This document shows positions 1-7,826 of a stretch of 64,000 nucleotides of DNA, in pieces. Source of the stretch: Streptomyces tuirus (lineage in GTDB: Bacteria; Actinomycetota; Actinomycetes; Streptomycetales; Streptomycetaceae); assembly GCA_018195615.1 (NCBI GenBank), contig JAGTPG010000002.1, positions 1,240,001 to 1,304,000 on the forward strand. Direction: 5' to 3'. The notes beneath the pieces were generated by a model, which was not told the origin of the DNA, did no database searches, and saw only the letters and a program-made list of their open reading frames with translations. Numbering within the stretch: position 1 is the first letter of the stretch; each line of letters begins with the position of its first letter. The position numbers were made by a program, and so were the translations under genes.

Positions 1-304
1 CCGCCCCGCACACGGCCAGTCCGGCGCCGCACACGGCGGCGAGCAGGGTGCGCGGCAGCCTCAGCTGCCAGACGATCCCGTCCCGGATCGGCGTCAGTTC
101 CGAGGTGCCGATTCCGACATGGGCGGCCACGACGGACCACACGTCGTCGACCCTGATGTCGGCGGGGCCGATGGTGATGGCCACGGCGAGGGACGCGACG
201 AGCGCGACGGCCCCGGCCGCGCCCAGGACGAGCCCGGGTCCGCGACGGGGCCGGGCTGTCCCGGCCGCCGGAGCCACGGCCTCCCGCAGGCCCCGGGCGG
301 TCAC
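1..304 (-). CDS. FecCD/BtuC-family ABC transporter permease, 5' part
   Basis: This is the N-terminal part (about 101 residues) of an inner-membrane permease; the rest lies beyond the left edge. A basic N-terminus is followed by a hydrophobic helix (roughly residues 25-45). The segment containing RLPRTLLAAVCGAGLAVCG is the signature opening of the BtuC/FhuB/FecD permease family. The GTG start overlaps the stop of the upstream substrate-binding protein by 4 bases (GTGA), so the two are translationally coupled. The family moves cobalamin or ferric siderophores across the membrane with an ATPase. The cobalamin riboswitch in front of the operon argues for B12 or a corrinoid as substrate; that assignment is an inference. 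Confidence 0.85.
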   Translation of the reverse strand, partial: MTARGLREAVAPAAGTARPRRGPGLVLGAAGAVALVASLAVAITIGPADIRVDDVWSVVAAHVGIGTSELTPIRDGIVWQLRLPRTLLAAVCGAGLAVCGA

Positions 305-1320
305 TTCACCAGCCCGAACCGGCGCAGTCCGGCCGCCACCCGCTCCACGCCCTCGACCGTGCGGATGGTCGGGTTCATGGCCTGTCCGCTGAGCAGCACG
401 TACCTCTTGTGCCGGACCGCGTCCATGTTCCTGGTGACGGGGTCGGACTCCAGGAAGGCGATCTTCTTCGCGGCCGACTCCGCGGTCTGCGACGTGCGGG
501 TGAGGTCGCCGATGACGAGGACGTCGGGGTCGCGGTCGGCGACCGTCTCCCAGTTGATCTGCGGCCACTCCTCGTGCGTGTCGTCGAAGACGTTCTGCGC
601 GCCCAGGGCCCGGGTGATGATGCCGGGCGCTCCACAACAGCCCGCCATGTAGGGCGACTCGGAGTTGGCGAACCAGTACAGGAGGGTGACGTCGGAGGCG
701 TCGATGCCCCGGGTGGCCTTCGCCATCCGCCGCTGGAGGGAGGCCACGAGCCGGTCGCCGCGTTGCTTCACTCCGAACACGGTCGCCAGGTCCCGTACTT
801 CGCCGTAGACGGCGTCGATGCCCAGGGCCTTGGCGCGTGTGCCGTCGCCGCCCGCCGAGTTGTCCTTGCCGGCGCAGTCGGAGGGGGAGACGTAGGCGGG
901 CACACCGAGTTTCTCGAACTGCTCGCGGGTGGCGACTCCGCCCTTGCCGAGAGTGGAGACGAAGGACGCGGCGACGAAGTCGGGGTTCGCGTCCAGGACC
1001 CGTTCGAAGGAGGGGTTGTTGTCGGCGATGCGCGGCACCTTCGCGTCGCCCTTCTCCAGGCCCTTCATCACGGGGTCGGTCCAGGTGGCCGTGCCCGCCA
1101 TGCGGTCGGCGAGGCCGAGGGAGAGCATGATCTCGGTGGTGCCCTGGTTGAGGGAGACGGCGTGCTGCGGCGGGGCCTGGACGCGGACCGTCCGGCCGCA
1201 GTTGTCGAGCGTGACGGCGGCCTTCGCCGGGGTGGCCCGCGAGTCACCACCGCAGCCGGTCAGGAGCAGGGAGCCGGCCACGAGCAGGACGGCGGCACGG
1301 GCGGGTCGGGCGAGGGGCAC
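301..1320 (-). CDS. Cobalamin/iron-type ABC transporter substrate-binding lipoprotein
   Basis: A 339-residue lipoprotein with a signal peptide ending in the lipobox LTGC (Cys23 lipidated). It belongs to the periplasmic-binding family that includes BtuF and FepB, with the conserved early segment HAVSLNQGTTEIMLSLGLADR and a C-terminal 'VEGVERVAAGLRRFG' helix. It would capture substrate outside the membrane and hand it to the permease encoded immediately downstream. It is the first gene after a cobalamin riboswitch, so its expression should fall when B12 is plentiful, which makes a BtuF-like corrinoid binder the best reading. Ligand specificity cannot be read from the residues, and a siderophore binder remains possible. 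Confidence 0.88.
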   Translation of the reverse strand: MPLARPARAAVLLVAGSLLLTGCGGDSRATPAKAAVTLDNCGRTVRVQAPPQHAVSLNQGTTEIMLSLGLADRMAGTATWTDPVMKGLEKGDAKVPRIADNNPSFERVLDANPDFVAASFVSTLGKGGVATREQFEKLGVPAYVSPSDCAGKDNSAGGDGTRAKALGIDAVYGEVRDLATVFGVKQRGDRLVASLQRRMAKATRGIDASDVTLLYWFANSESPYMAGCCGAPGIITRALGAQNVFDDTHEEWPQINWETVADRDPDVLVIGDLTRTSQTAESAAKKIAFLESDPVTRNMDAVRHKRYVLLSGQAMNPTIRTVEGVERVAAGLRRFGLVK

Positions 1321-1400
1321 GGAAACCAGTCCTCAGTCGTCGAGGGCTCGAACGCGGAGCCCGGTCGTACGGTGCTCCCCCGCCGCGCGGGGCCGCGGGG

Positions 1401-1575
1401 GCCGCCAGCAGGTCTTCGGACTCGGGTTCACCCGGTGCGGGGCGCCTTCCCGGACGACTCGCACGCCGTCCAGTGGCCGAGGCCCCGCCCGTCCCCCTCA
1501 CCGCTGCGCGTCAGTTCCGGATTCGCACCGGATTCCCTGACCCACGTACATGGGTTCGACTGGCGTCGGCAAGTT
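1401..1575 (-). promoter_or_regulatory. Cobalamin (adenosylcobalamin-type) riboswitch
   Basis: Read on the minus strand, the leader of the binding-protein gene contains the B12 box GGGAATCCGGTGCGAATCC at about 1512-1537. Downstream are the GCCACTG-type element (about 1470-1480) and the 3' conserved GTCCGAAGACCTGC at about 1401-1420. These three blocks, in this order and about 170 bases overall, are the core of the cobalamin riboswitch family. It lies 80 bases before the start codon, so it most likely controls transport of B12 by masking the ribosome site or terminating transcription. Outer limits are approximate. Confidence 0.92.
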
Positions 1576-1660
1576 ATCACGGGGGCCGCCGGGGAATCAC
1601 CGCGCACCGTGCCTCGTTGTGCGGAGAACAGCTCGTCCACGACTTCCGAGGAGGCCGCCG

Positions 1661-2089
1661 GTGTACGGCGACGACGCAACGGTCCGCACCATCCTCACCG
1701 AGCTCGGCGACACCTGGGCCGTGGTGGGCCTGTCGTCGAACCAGCGGCGCGCGGCGTACGGCGTCGCCGCCGTGCTCCAGCGCTACGGCAAGCGAGTCGT
1801 GCCGGTGCACCCGAAGGCTGAGACGGTCCACGGCGAGCGGGGATACGCCAATCTGGCGGACATCCCCTTCGACGTGGACGTCGTGGACGTGTTCGTGAAC
1901 AGCGACCTCGCCGGAGCCGTCGCGGACGAAGCGGTCGCGAAGGGCGCGAAGGCCGTGTGGTTCCAGCTCGGCGTCGTCGACGCGGCGGCGTACGACCGGA
2001 CCCGTGCCGCGGGCCTGGAGATGGTGATGGACCGCTGCCCGGCGATCGAGATCCCACGACTTCCTCAGCGCCGCGTACAGAATTCCTGA
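1661..2089 (+). CDS. CoA-binding domain protein (YccU-like)
   Basis: A 142-residue single-domain Rossmann-fold protein of the CoA_binding family. The start is GTG at 1661, preceded by GAGGAGG at 1648-1654; open frame upstream of this is not conserved-looking. The N-terminus (TWAVVGLSSNQRRAAYGVA) is the nucleotide/CoA-binding loop. KAVWFQLGVVD and the terminal CPAIEIPRL are typical of the family. The partner and reaction are unknown for most members. It is transcribed away from the riboswitch operon, and only about 85 bases separate its start from the 5' end of the riboswitch. Confidence 0.85.
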   Translation: MYGDDATVRTILTELGDTWAVVGLSSNQRRAAYGVAAVLQRYGKRVVPVHPKAETVHGERGYANLADIPFDVDVVDVFVNSDLAGAVADEAVAKGAKAVWFQLGVVDAAAYDRTRAAGLEMVMDRCPAIEIPRLPQRRVQNS

Positions 2090-2222
2090 AGCGAAGTCCA
2101 GGAAACACCCGCGCCCGGTCAAGGCTGCACAATCCGCCTTCTGCCGCCGGCTGACCGATTCCTAATCTGAGGCCTCTTGCTCGCCGGACTCCCCGAGTTC
2201 ACTGATGAGAGGCCCTCGATTC

Positions 2223-3827
2223 ATGGAAAGAGACGGCCTGCGCCGCGACGTCGGGCTGATCGGGCTCATGTGGGCGTCGGTCGGTTCGATCATCGGTTCC
2301 GGCTGGCTGTACGGCGCCGAGAAGGCGGTCGTGGCGGCCGGTCCCGCGGCGATCCTGTCCTGGCTCATCGGCGCGGTGGCGATCGTGCTGCTGGCGCTGG
2401 TGCACGCTGAACTCGGCGGCATGTTCCCGGTCGCGGGCGGCACGGCACGCTATCCGCACTACGCGTTCGGCGGGCTGGCCGGCATGTCCTTCGGCTGGTT
2501 CTCCTGGCTCCAGGCGGCGACCGTGGCACCGATCGAGGTCGAGGCCATGATCGGTTACGCGGGACACTGGCACTGGGCGCAGGGCTTCCAGCACCCGACG
2601 GACCAGACGCTGACGACCAGCGGGTTCGTCGTCGCCGTGCTCCTCATGGCCGTGTTCGTCGTCATCAACTTCCTCGGCGTGCGGGTCCTGGCGCACACCA
2701 ACAGCGCGGCCACCTGGTGGAAGGTGGCCGTGCCGCTGGCCGCGATCTTCGTCATCGCGGCCGGCAACTTCCACCCGGGCAACTTCACGGAGCACGGTTT
2801 CGCCCCGTTCGGCGCCCACGGCGTGCTGAGCGCCGTCAGTTCCAGCGGCATCATCTTCGCCCTGCTGGGCTTCGAGCAGGCGATCCAGCTGGCGGGCGAG
2901 AGCCGCGACCCGGCGCGGGACCTGCCGCGCGCGACGCTCGGCTCGGTGGCCATCGGAGCCGCGATCTACGTCCTGCTCCAGATCGTCTTCATCGCCGCCC
3001 TGCCGCTCACCTCCTTCGAGCACGGCTGGACCGAGCTCAAGTACCCCGGCATCAGCGGACCCTGGGCGGGGCTGGCCACGCTGCTGGGGCTGGGCTGGCT
3101 GAGTGTGGTGCTGTACCTGGACGCGGTGGTCTCCCCCGGCGGCACCGGCCTGATCTACACCACGGCCACTTCCCGCGTCTCCTACGGCCTGGCCCGCAAC
3201 GGCTACGCGCCGAAGATCCTCACCCGCACCGACGCGCGCGGCGTGCCGTGGTTCGGGCTGATCGTCTCCTTCCTGACCGGCGTGCTCTGCTTCCTGCCGT
3301 TCCCGAGCTGGCAGCAACTGGTCGGCTTCATCACCTCGGCGAGCGTGCTGATGTACGCGGGCGCCCCGCTGGCGTACGGCGTCTTCGCCGACCGGCTGCC
3401 GCACCGCGAGCGCCCCTACCGCCTGCCCGGCGGGAAGGTCGTCGCCCCGCTGTCGTTCGTGGTGGCCGACCTCATCGTCTACTGGTCCACCTGGGACACG
3501 CTCTGGCGGCTCGGTGTGGCCATCGTCCTCGGTTACGTCCTGCTCGGCGGGTACGCCTGGTACGCCACGCGCAAGGGCCTGCCCGACGCGCCCCGGCTGG
3601 ACTGGCGGGCCGCCCAGTGGCTGCCCGTCTACCTCCTGGGCATGGGCGTCATCTCCTGGCAGGGCGGCTTCGGCGGCCAGGGGCACATCGGAATGTGGTG
3701 GGACATGCTGCTGGTCGCCGTGTTCTCCCTGGCGATCTACTACTGGGCCAGGGCCTCGGCGTCCCGGCCCGAGGAGATCGAGCGGAGCATCGGGGAAGTG
3801 GCCGTCACCGAGGTGCCCGCCCACTGA
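2223..3827 (+). CDS. APC-family amino-acid permease
   Basis: A 534-residue integral membrane protein with about 12-14 hydrophobic helices. The first helix carries the APC signature (SVGSIIGSGWLYG, about residues 17-29) where the unwound helix binds the amino acid's backbone. The order and spacing resemble YveA-type aspartate/proton symporters. ATG at 2223 is preferred to ATG at 2205 because GAGAGG sits 10 bases before it. It probably imports an amino acid in exchange for, or with, protons; the substrate is not determined. It stands alone, and PobA starts 14 bases after its stop, so the two may be co-transcribed. Confidence 0.88.
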   Translation: MERDGLRRDVGLIGLMWASVGSIIGSGWLYGAEKAVVAAGPAAILSWLIGAVAIVLLALVHAELGGMFPVAGGTARYPHYAFGGLAGMSFGWFSWLQAATVAPIEVEAMIGYAGHWHWAQGFQHPTDQTLTTSGFVVAVLLMAVFVVINFLGVRVLAHTNSAATWWKVAVPLAAIFVIAAGNFHPGNFTEHGFAPFGAHGVLSAVSSSGIIFALLGFEQAIQLAGESRDPARDLPRATLGSVAIGAAIYVLLQIVFIAALPLTSFEHGWTELKYPGISGPWAGLATLLGLGWLSVVLYLDAVVSPGGTGLIYTTATSRVSYGLARNGYAPKILTRTDARGVPWFGLIVSFLTGVLCFLPFPSWQQLVGFITSASVLMYAGAPLAYGVFADRLPHRERPYRLPGGKVVAPLSFVVADLIVYWSTWDTLWRLGVAIVLGYVLLGGYAWYATRKGLPDAPRLDWRAAQWLPVYLLGMGVISWQGGFGGQGHIGMWWDMLLVAVFSLAIYYWARASASRPEEIERSIGEVAVTEVPAH

Positions 3828-3841
3828 CGACGGCCTCCATA

Positions 3842-5074
3842 ATGACCGGCATGACCCACGCCTCGCCGCTTCCCGACTCCGGCGCCCCGCAACGCTTCCC
3901 AGTCGTTGTCGTGGGCGCCGGTCCGGCCGGTCTGACGGTCGGCAACATCCTGCGGGCCGCGTCCGTGGAGTGCCTGGTGCTGGAGACCGAGACCCGCGAG
4001 TTCATCGAACAGCGGCCCCGGGCCGGAGTCATCGAGGAATGGGCCGTGCGGGGCCTGGAGAAGCGGGGCCTCGCCCGCAACCTGCTGGATCGCGCGGAGC
4101 TGCACACCGCGTGCGAGTTCCGCTTCGGCGGGGAGCGGTACCGGTTCCCGTACGGCGAGCTGACGGGCAGTCACCACTTCGTCTACCCGCAGCCGTTGCT
4201 GGTGACGGACCTGGTGCGCGAGTACGCCGACGTACGCGGCGGGCAGATCCGCTTCGGGGTCCGGGACGTGCGGGTGCACGACATCGACACCGACCGCCCG
4301 TCGGTGTCGTACGACTGCCCCGGGACGGGTGAACGGCAGGTCGTGCACTGCGCGTTCGTGGCCGGCTGCGACGGGGCGCGCGGAGTGACCCGGGCCTCGC
4401 TGCCGCCGGAGCGGGTCACCGTCGCACGGCACGACTACGGCATCGGGTGGCTGGCTCTTCTCGCCGAGGCGCCGCCGTCCGCCGACTGCGTGCTGTTCGG
4501 CTGCCACGCGAACGGGTTCGCCGGGCAGATGCCGCGCAGCCCGGAGGTGACCCGCTACTACCTCCAGTGCCCGCCGGGCGACGACCCGGAGAACTGGCCG
4601 CACGAGCGCGTGTGGGCCGAGCTCCGGCAGCGGCTCGCGGCGTCCGGTGTGCCGCCGCTGGCGGAGGGCCGGCTGATCGAGAAGCGCGTGCTGGACATGC
4701 ACGACTACGTGGTCGAGCCGATGGTGCACGGCCGGCTCCACCTCGCCGGCGACGCGGCCCATCTGGTCGCCCCCATCGCGGCCAAGGGCATGAACCTGGC
4801 CCTGCATGACGCCTTCCTGCTCGGCGACGCCCTGGTGGCCCAGCTGACCGAAGGGGACGACAGCGGCCTCGGCGGCTATGCGGAGGCGTGCCTGCGGCGG
4901 GTGTGGGACTACCAGGAGTTCTCTCAGTGGCTGTCCGAGGTGTACCACGGCGCGGCGTCGGGCGACCCGTTCCGCGCGGGCACCGCGCTCGCCCGGCTGC
5001 GCCGCCTGTTCACGTCGCCCGTGGCGGCCGCCGCCTTCGCCGAGCAGTACCTCGGGACGGCCGTGCGGTACTGA
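3842..5074 (+). CDS. pobA: 4-hydroxybenzoate 3-monooxygenase-like flavoprotein
   Basis: A 410-residue class A flavin monooxygenase. The N-terminal FAD loop GAGPAGL is at residues 25-31, the CDGARG motif (FAD and NADPH contacts) lies near the middle, and GDAAHLVAPIAAKGMN is the second FAD motif. EQRPRAGVIEEW near residue 60 and YYLQCPPGDDPENW are characteristic of p-hydroxybenzoate hydroxylase, which makes protocatechuate from 4-hydroxybenzoate with NAD(P)H and oxygen. The start may be ATG 3842 or 3851. No pca genes are in the window, so the pathway continuation is elsewhere. It runs tail-to-tail against the ArsR gene with one base between them. Confidence 0.88.
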   Translation: MTGMTHASPLPDSGAPQRFPVVVVGAGPAGLTVGNILRAASVECLVLETETREFIEQRPRAGVIEEWAVRGLEKRGLARNLLDRAELHTACEFRFGGERYRFPYGELTGSHHFVYPQPLLVTDLVREYADVRGGQIRFGVRDVRVHDIDTDRPSVSYDCPGTGERQVVHCAFVAGCDGARGVTRASLPPERVTVARHDYGIGWLALLAEAPPSADCVLFGCHANGFAGQMPRSPEVTRYYLQCPPGDDPENWPHERVWAELRQRLAASGVPPLAEGRLIEKRVLDMHDYVVEPMVHGRLHLAGDAAHLVAPIAAKGMNLALHDAFLLGDALVAQLTEGDDSGLGGYAEACLRRVWDYQEFSQWLSEVYHGAASGDPFRAGTALARLRRLFTSPVAAAAFAEQYLGTAVRY

Positions 5075-5075
5075 C

Positions 5076-5435
5076 TCAGTCGTGCGGGGGCCGGCCGCTG
5101 AGGCGGTGGTCGGCCACGTTCAGCGCCTCGTCGACGAGTCGGCGCAGATGGCCGTCGCGGAGTGAGTAGATCACCCGGCGGCCCTCCTTGCGCGTGTTCA
5201 CCAGGCCCGCCAGGCGCAGTCGCGCCAGGTGCTGACTGACGGCCGGCCTGGCCGCCCCGCACGCCTCCGTGAGCGTGGTGACGTCGGCCTCTCCCCCGGT
5301 CAGCGCGTGCAGCAGGGCGAGCCGGGTCCGGTCCCCCAGCAGGGCGAGCAGTTCGGCGGCGAGCGCGAACTGTTCCTCGCCGGGGCTGCGCGGATGCGCA
5401 TCGTGCGCAGGTGACAGGTGCATGCGTGCGCTCAT
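5076..5435 (-). CDS. ArsR/SmtB-family metal-responsive repressor
   Basis: About 119 residues, the usual size for the family, with a winged helix (residues about 25-95): LGDRTRLALLHAL is helix 1 and RPAVSQHLARLRLAGLV the recognition helix. ArsR proteins bind their operator until a metal or oxidant displaces them. The single cysteine (in TEACGAARP) sits at the start of the recognition region, where some metal-type members have CVC, so the sensing residues are unclear. It is divergent from a cation-diffusion exporter, which is the natural regulatory target, probably zinc. ATG 5435 was chosen; GTG 5441 and ATG 5423 are alternatives. Confidence 0.85.
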   Translation of the reverse strand: MSARMHLSPAHDAHPRSPGEEQFALAAELLALLGDRTRLALLHALTGGEADVTTLTEACGAARPAVSQHLARLRLAGLVNTRKEGRRVIYSLRDGHLRRLVDEALNVADHRLSGRPPHD

Positions 5436-5441
5436 ACGCAC
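5426..5441. promoter_or_regulatory. Possible ArsR operator
   Basis: An interrupted palindrome GTGCG-N6-CGCAC overlaps the start codon region of the arsR gene in the short divergent space before the zinc exporter. The position suits auto-repression, but the match is short and no known consensus was compared. Confidence 0.35.
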
Positions 5442-5497
5442 ATAATGGCCCCGTGGGCGTGCGCACGTCCACCGGCGCGCACCGGAAGGGGATTTAC

Positions 5498-6538
5498 GTG
5501 AGCGACCGGCACGAGCACTCTCACTCTCACGGCCACCGGCACGGACACCGGCACGGCCTGCGCCACCGGATGAGCCACCTCCTCACGCCGCACTCCCACG
5601 AGAGCGCCGACAAAGTCGACTCCGCGCTGGAATCCTCGGCCCGCGGCATGCGGGCGCTCTGGGTCTCACTGGCGGTGCTCGGCGTCACCGCGCTCGCGCA
5701 GGCGGTCGTCGTGGTCGCCTCCGGGTCGGTGGCCCTCCTCGGGGACACCGTGCACAACGCCGCGGACGCGCTGACCGCCGTACCCCTCGGTATCGCCTTC
5801 GTGCTGGGCCGGCGCGCCGCGACGCGCCGCTTCACCTACGGCTACGGGCGGGCCGAGGACCTGGCCGGCCTCGCGATCGTGCTGACGATCGCCGCGTCGG
5901 CGGCCTTCGCCGGGTGGACGGCCGTGGACCGGCTGCTGGAACCGCGCCCCGTCGAGCACGTACCGGCGGTCGCCGTGGCCGCGCTCGTCGGCTTCGCGGG
6001 CAACGAGTGGGTGGCCCGCTACCGCATCCGGGTCGGCCGCGCGATCGGCTCGGCCGCGCTGGTCGCCGACGGGCTCCACGCCCGCACCGACGGGTACACC
6101 TCACTGGCCGTGCTGCTCGGCGCGGGAGGGTCGGCCCTGGGCCTGCAACTGGCGGACCCGATCGTCGGGCTCGCGATCACGGCGGCGATCGCGCTGGTGC
6201 TGCGGGACGCGGCGCGGGAGGTCTTCCGGCGGGTGCTGGACGCGGTCGACCCGGCCCTGGTGGACCGGGCGGAGCGGGCGCTCGCCGAGGTCGCGGGCGT
6301 ACGTGGCGTGGGTGAGCTGCGGCTGCGCTGGATCGGTCACCGGCTGCGCGCCGAGGTGGCGGTCGTGGTGGACGGCGACGTGACGGTACGCGAGGCCCAC
6401 CGCATCGCCGTGGACGCCGAGCACGCGCTGCTGCACGCCGTACCGCGGCTGACCGCGGCCCTGGTCCACGCCGATCCGGAACCGGCCCCGGGCGAGGCGG
6501 ATCCGCATCTGCCGCTGGCCCACCACGCGGCGGTGTAG
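5498..6538 (+). CDS. Cation diffusion facilitator (zinc/cation efflux)
   Basis: A 346-residue CDF transporter. The first 30 residues are histidine-rich (HEHSHSHGHRHGHRHG), a probable cytosolic metal-capture loop. The paired HxxxD metal sites of the family are visible as HNAAD in helix 2 and HARTD in helix 5, followed by a C-terminal cytoplasmic ferredoxin-like domain (about residues 215-320). GTG at 5498 is favoured by GGAAGGGGA at 5483-5492. It exports Zn2+ or a similar divalent ion using the proton gradient. The divergent ArsR gene implies metal-induced expression. Confidence 0.9.
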   Translation: MSDRHEHSHSHGHRHGHRHGLRHRMSHLLTPHSHESADKVDSALESSARGMRALWVSLAVLGVTALAQAVVVVASGSVALLGDTVHNAADALTAVPLGIAFVLGRRAATRRFTYGYGRAEDLAGLAIVLTIAASAAFAGWTAVDRLLEPRPVEHVPAVAVAALVGFAGNEWVARYRIRVGRAIGSAALVADGLHARTDGYTSLAVLLGAGGSALGLQLADPIVGLAITAAIALVLRDAAREVFRRVLDAVDPALVDRAERALAEVAGVRGVGELRLRWIGHRLRAEVAVVVDGDVTVREAHRIAVDAEHALLHAVPRLTAALVHADPEPAPGEADPHLPLAHHAAV

Positions 6539-6556
6539 GCCAGGGGGCGGCGCGGG

Positions 6557-7114
6557 TCAGGCGACCCCGAGCCCCTCCAGCACCACCGCGCCCGGCAGTT
6601 CCGCGAACGCCTTGCCGGGGACCAGCAGCTTGCCGCGTCGACGGCCGCTGCCGACCAGGACGTACGGCAGGTCGACGACGGCCGCGTCCACCAGCACGGG
6701 CCAGCCGTCCGGCAGCCCGAGCGGGGTGATGCCGCCGTACTCCATGCCGGTCTCCCCCGTCGCCGTGTCCATCGCGGCGAACGAGGCCTTACGGGCGCCG
6801 AGTTGGCGGCGTACGACCCCGTTCACGTCGACCCGGGTGGTGGACGGCACGACACACGCGGCGAGCGTGGCCTCTCCGCCCCGCTTGCCCGCGACCACCA
6901 CGCAGTTCGCGGACCGCTCCAGCAGGTCACGGCCGTAGTGCTCCATGAACACGGCGGTGTCGGCCCACTGCGGGTCGGTGTCGACGTAGAGGATCTGGTC
7001 GGCGGGGACGCTGCCCCGCCAACGGCGTACGGCGTCGGCGACCGGGCCGGTCAGTTCGTCGAGGCAGGCGGGGGCCGGACGGGCGTCGTCGAAGTGTCCG
7101 ATGGGTGCGCGCAT
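6557..7114 (-). CDS. YbaK/EbsC-family aminoacyl-tRNA deacylase-like protein
   Basis: A 185-residue YbaK/ProX-fold protein. The central block contains VVVAGKRGG (with the conserved lysine), RVDVNGVVRRQLGARKASFA and EYGGITPLGLP, all typical of the family. Members hydrolyse mis-acylated tRNA such as Cys-tRNA(Pro) or Ala-tRNA. This one has the longer N-terminal extension found in actinobacterial paralogues, so the precise substrate is uncertain. It ends 18 bases from the convergent zinc transporter gene and is monocistronic. Confidence 0.82.
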   Translation of the reverse strand: MRAPIGHFDDARPAPACLDELTGPVADAVRRWRGSVPADQILYVDTDPQWADTAVFMEHYGRDLLERSANCVVVAGKRGGEATLAACVVPSTTRVDVNGVVRRQLGARKASFAAMDTATGETGMEYGGITPLGLPDGWPVLVDAAVVDLPYVLVGSGRRRGKLLVPGKAFAELPGAVVLEGLGVA

Positions 7115-7156
7115 GGCCGCACGTTAACAACACCGCGCCGCAGCGGAGCGGTCGTC

Positions 7157-7729
7157 TCAGGACACGGGCGGCACCGAGACGGCCATCATCATCTCCATCG
7201 GCACCTCGCCCGTATTGCCGTAGCTGTGCGGGGTGTTGGCCTCGAAGGAGACGCTCGCGCCCGCGGGGACGCGGTGCTCCACGCCGTCGACGGTGAGGGT
7301 CAGCTCCCCGGCCGTGACGTGGAGCAGCTCGATGGTGCCGGCGGGGTGCGGGTCCGAGGGGCTGCTCTCGCCGGGCATGAGCCGCCAGTCCCACATCTCC
7401 AGCGGGCCGGGCGCCTCGGTGCCCGCGAGCAGCCGGTTGTAGCTGCCGGACTCGGTGTGCCACAGCCGTACGGCCTGCTCGGCGGGGACGATGCGGACCT
7501 TCGGGCCCTGCTCGTAGTCGAGGAGGGTGGTGATGCTGACGCCGAGCGCGTCGCCGATCTTGACGACGGTGCCGAGGCTGGGGTTGGTGCGGGCCTGCTC
7601 GATCTGGATGAGCATGCCACGACTGACGCCCGCACGGGCGGCGAGCACGTCGAGGGTGAAGCCGCGCACCGCGCGCCAGTGCTTGACGCTGCGCGCCAGG
7701 GACTGGGTCAGCAGGTCGAGGTCCGACAC
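7157..7729 (-). CDS. XRE-family regulator with C-terminal cupin domain
   Basis: 190 residues: an N-terminal helix-turn-helix (about 12-66, with LAARAGVSRGMLIQIEQARTNPS) and a C-terminal cupin barrel (about 108-180, with HPAGTIELLHVTAGELTLTVDGVEH). Cupin regulators sense a small metabolite and repress or activate adjacent genes. The divergent neighbour is an EamA-family transporter 98 bases away, the usual arrangement for a regulator and the exporter it controls. The ligand is unknown. Confidence 0.85.
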   Translation of the reverse strand: MSDLDLLTQSLARSVKHWRAVRGFTLDVLAARAGVSRGMLIQIEQARTNPSLGTVVKIGDALGVSITTLLDYEQGPKVRIVPAEQAVRLWHTESGSYNRLLAGTEAPGPLEMWDWRLMPGESSPSDPHPAGTIELLHVTAGELTLTVDGVEHRVPAGASVSFEANTPHSYGNTGEVPMEMMMAVSVPPVS

Positions 7730-7793
7730 ATTCCGTCCAATATTTTGTATGACACAGTGCAGCAGGACGCACTATGGTGTGGTTGACCTGATC

Positions 7794-7804
7794 GTTCACT
7801 GAAC
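7794..7804. promoter_or_regulatory. Short palindrome in the divergent cupin-regulator/EamA spacer
   Basis: GTTCACTGAAC is a perfect 5+1+5 palindrome in the 97-base spacer between the two divergent genes, 22 bases before the transporter start. It may be an operator for the XRE-cupin protein; there is no independent support. Confidence 0.25.
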
Positions 7805-7826
7805 TGTACTGCGAGGCATCCGCACC

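Noticed and set aside
1321..1400. Possible small upstream gene between riboswitch and lipoprotein
   Set aside because: The short frames there are part of the riboswitch expression platform and have no start with a ribosome site.
2199..3824. Long minus-strand frame opposite the amino-acid permease
   Set aside because: It is a composition shadow rich in Arg, Gly, His and Asp without domain motifs; the plus strand has a clear permease.
2717..3841. Apparent N-terminal extension of PobA into the permease gene
   Set aside because: The extra residues are arginine-rich shadow sequence; the family start fits ATG 3842 or 3851.
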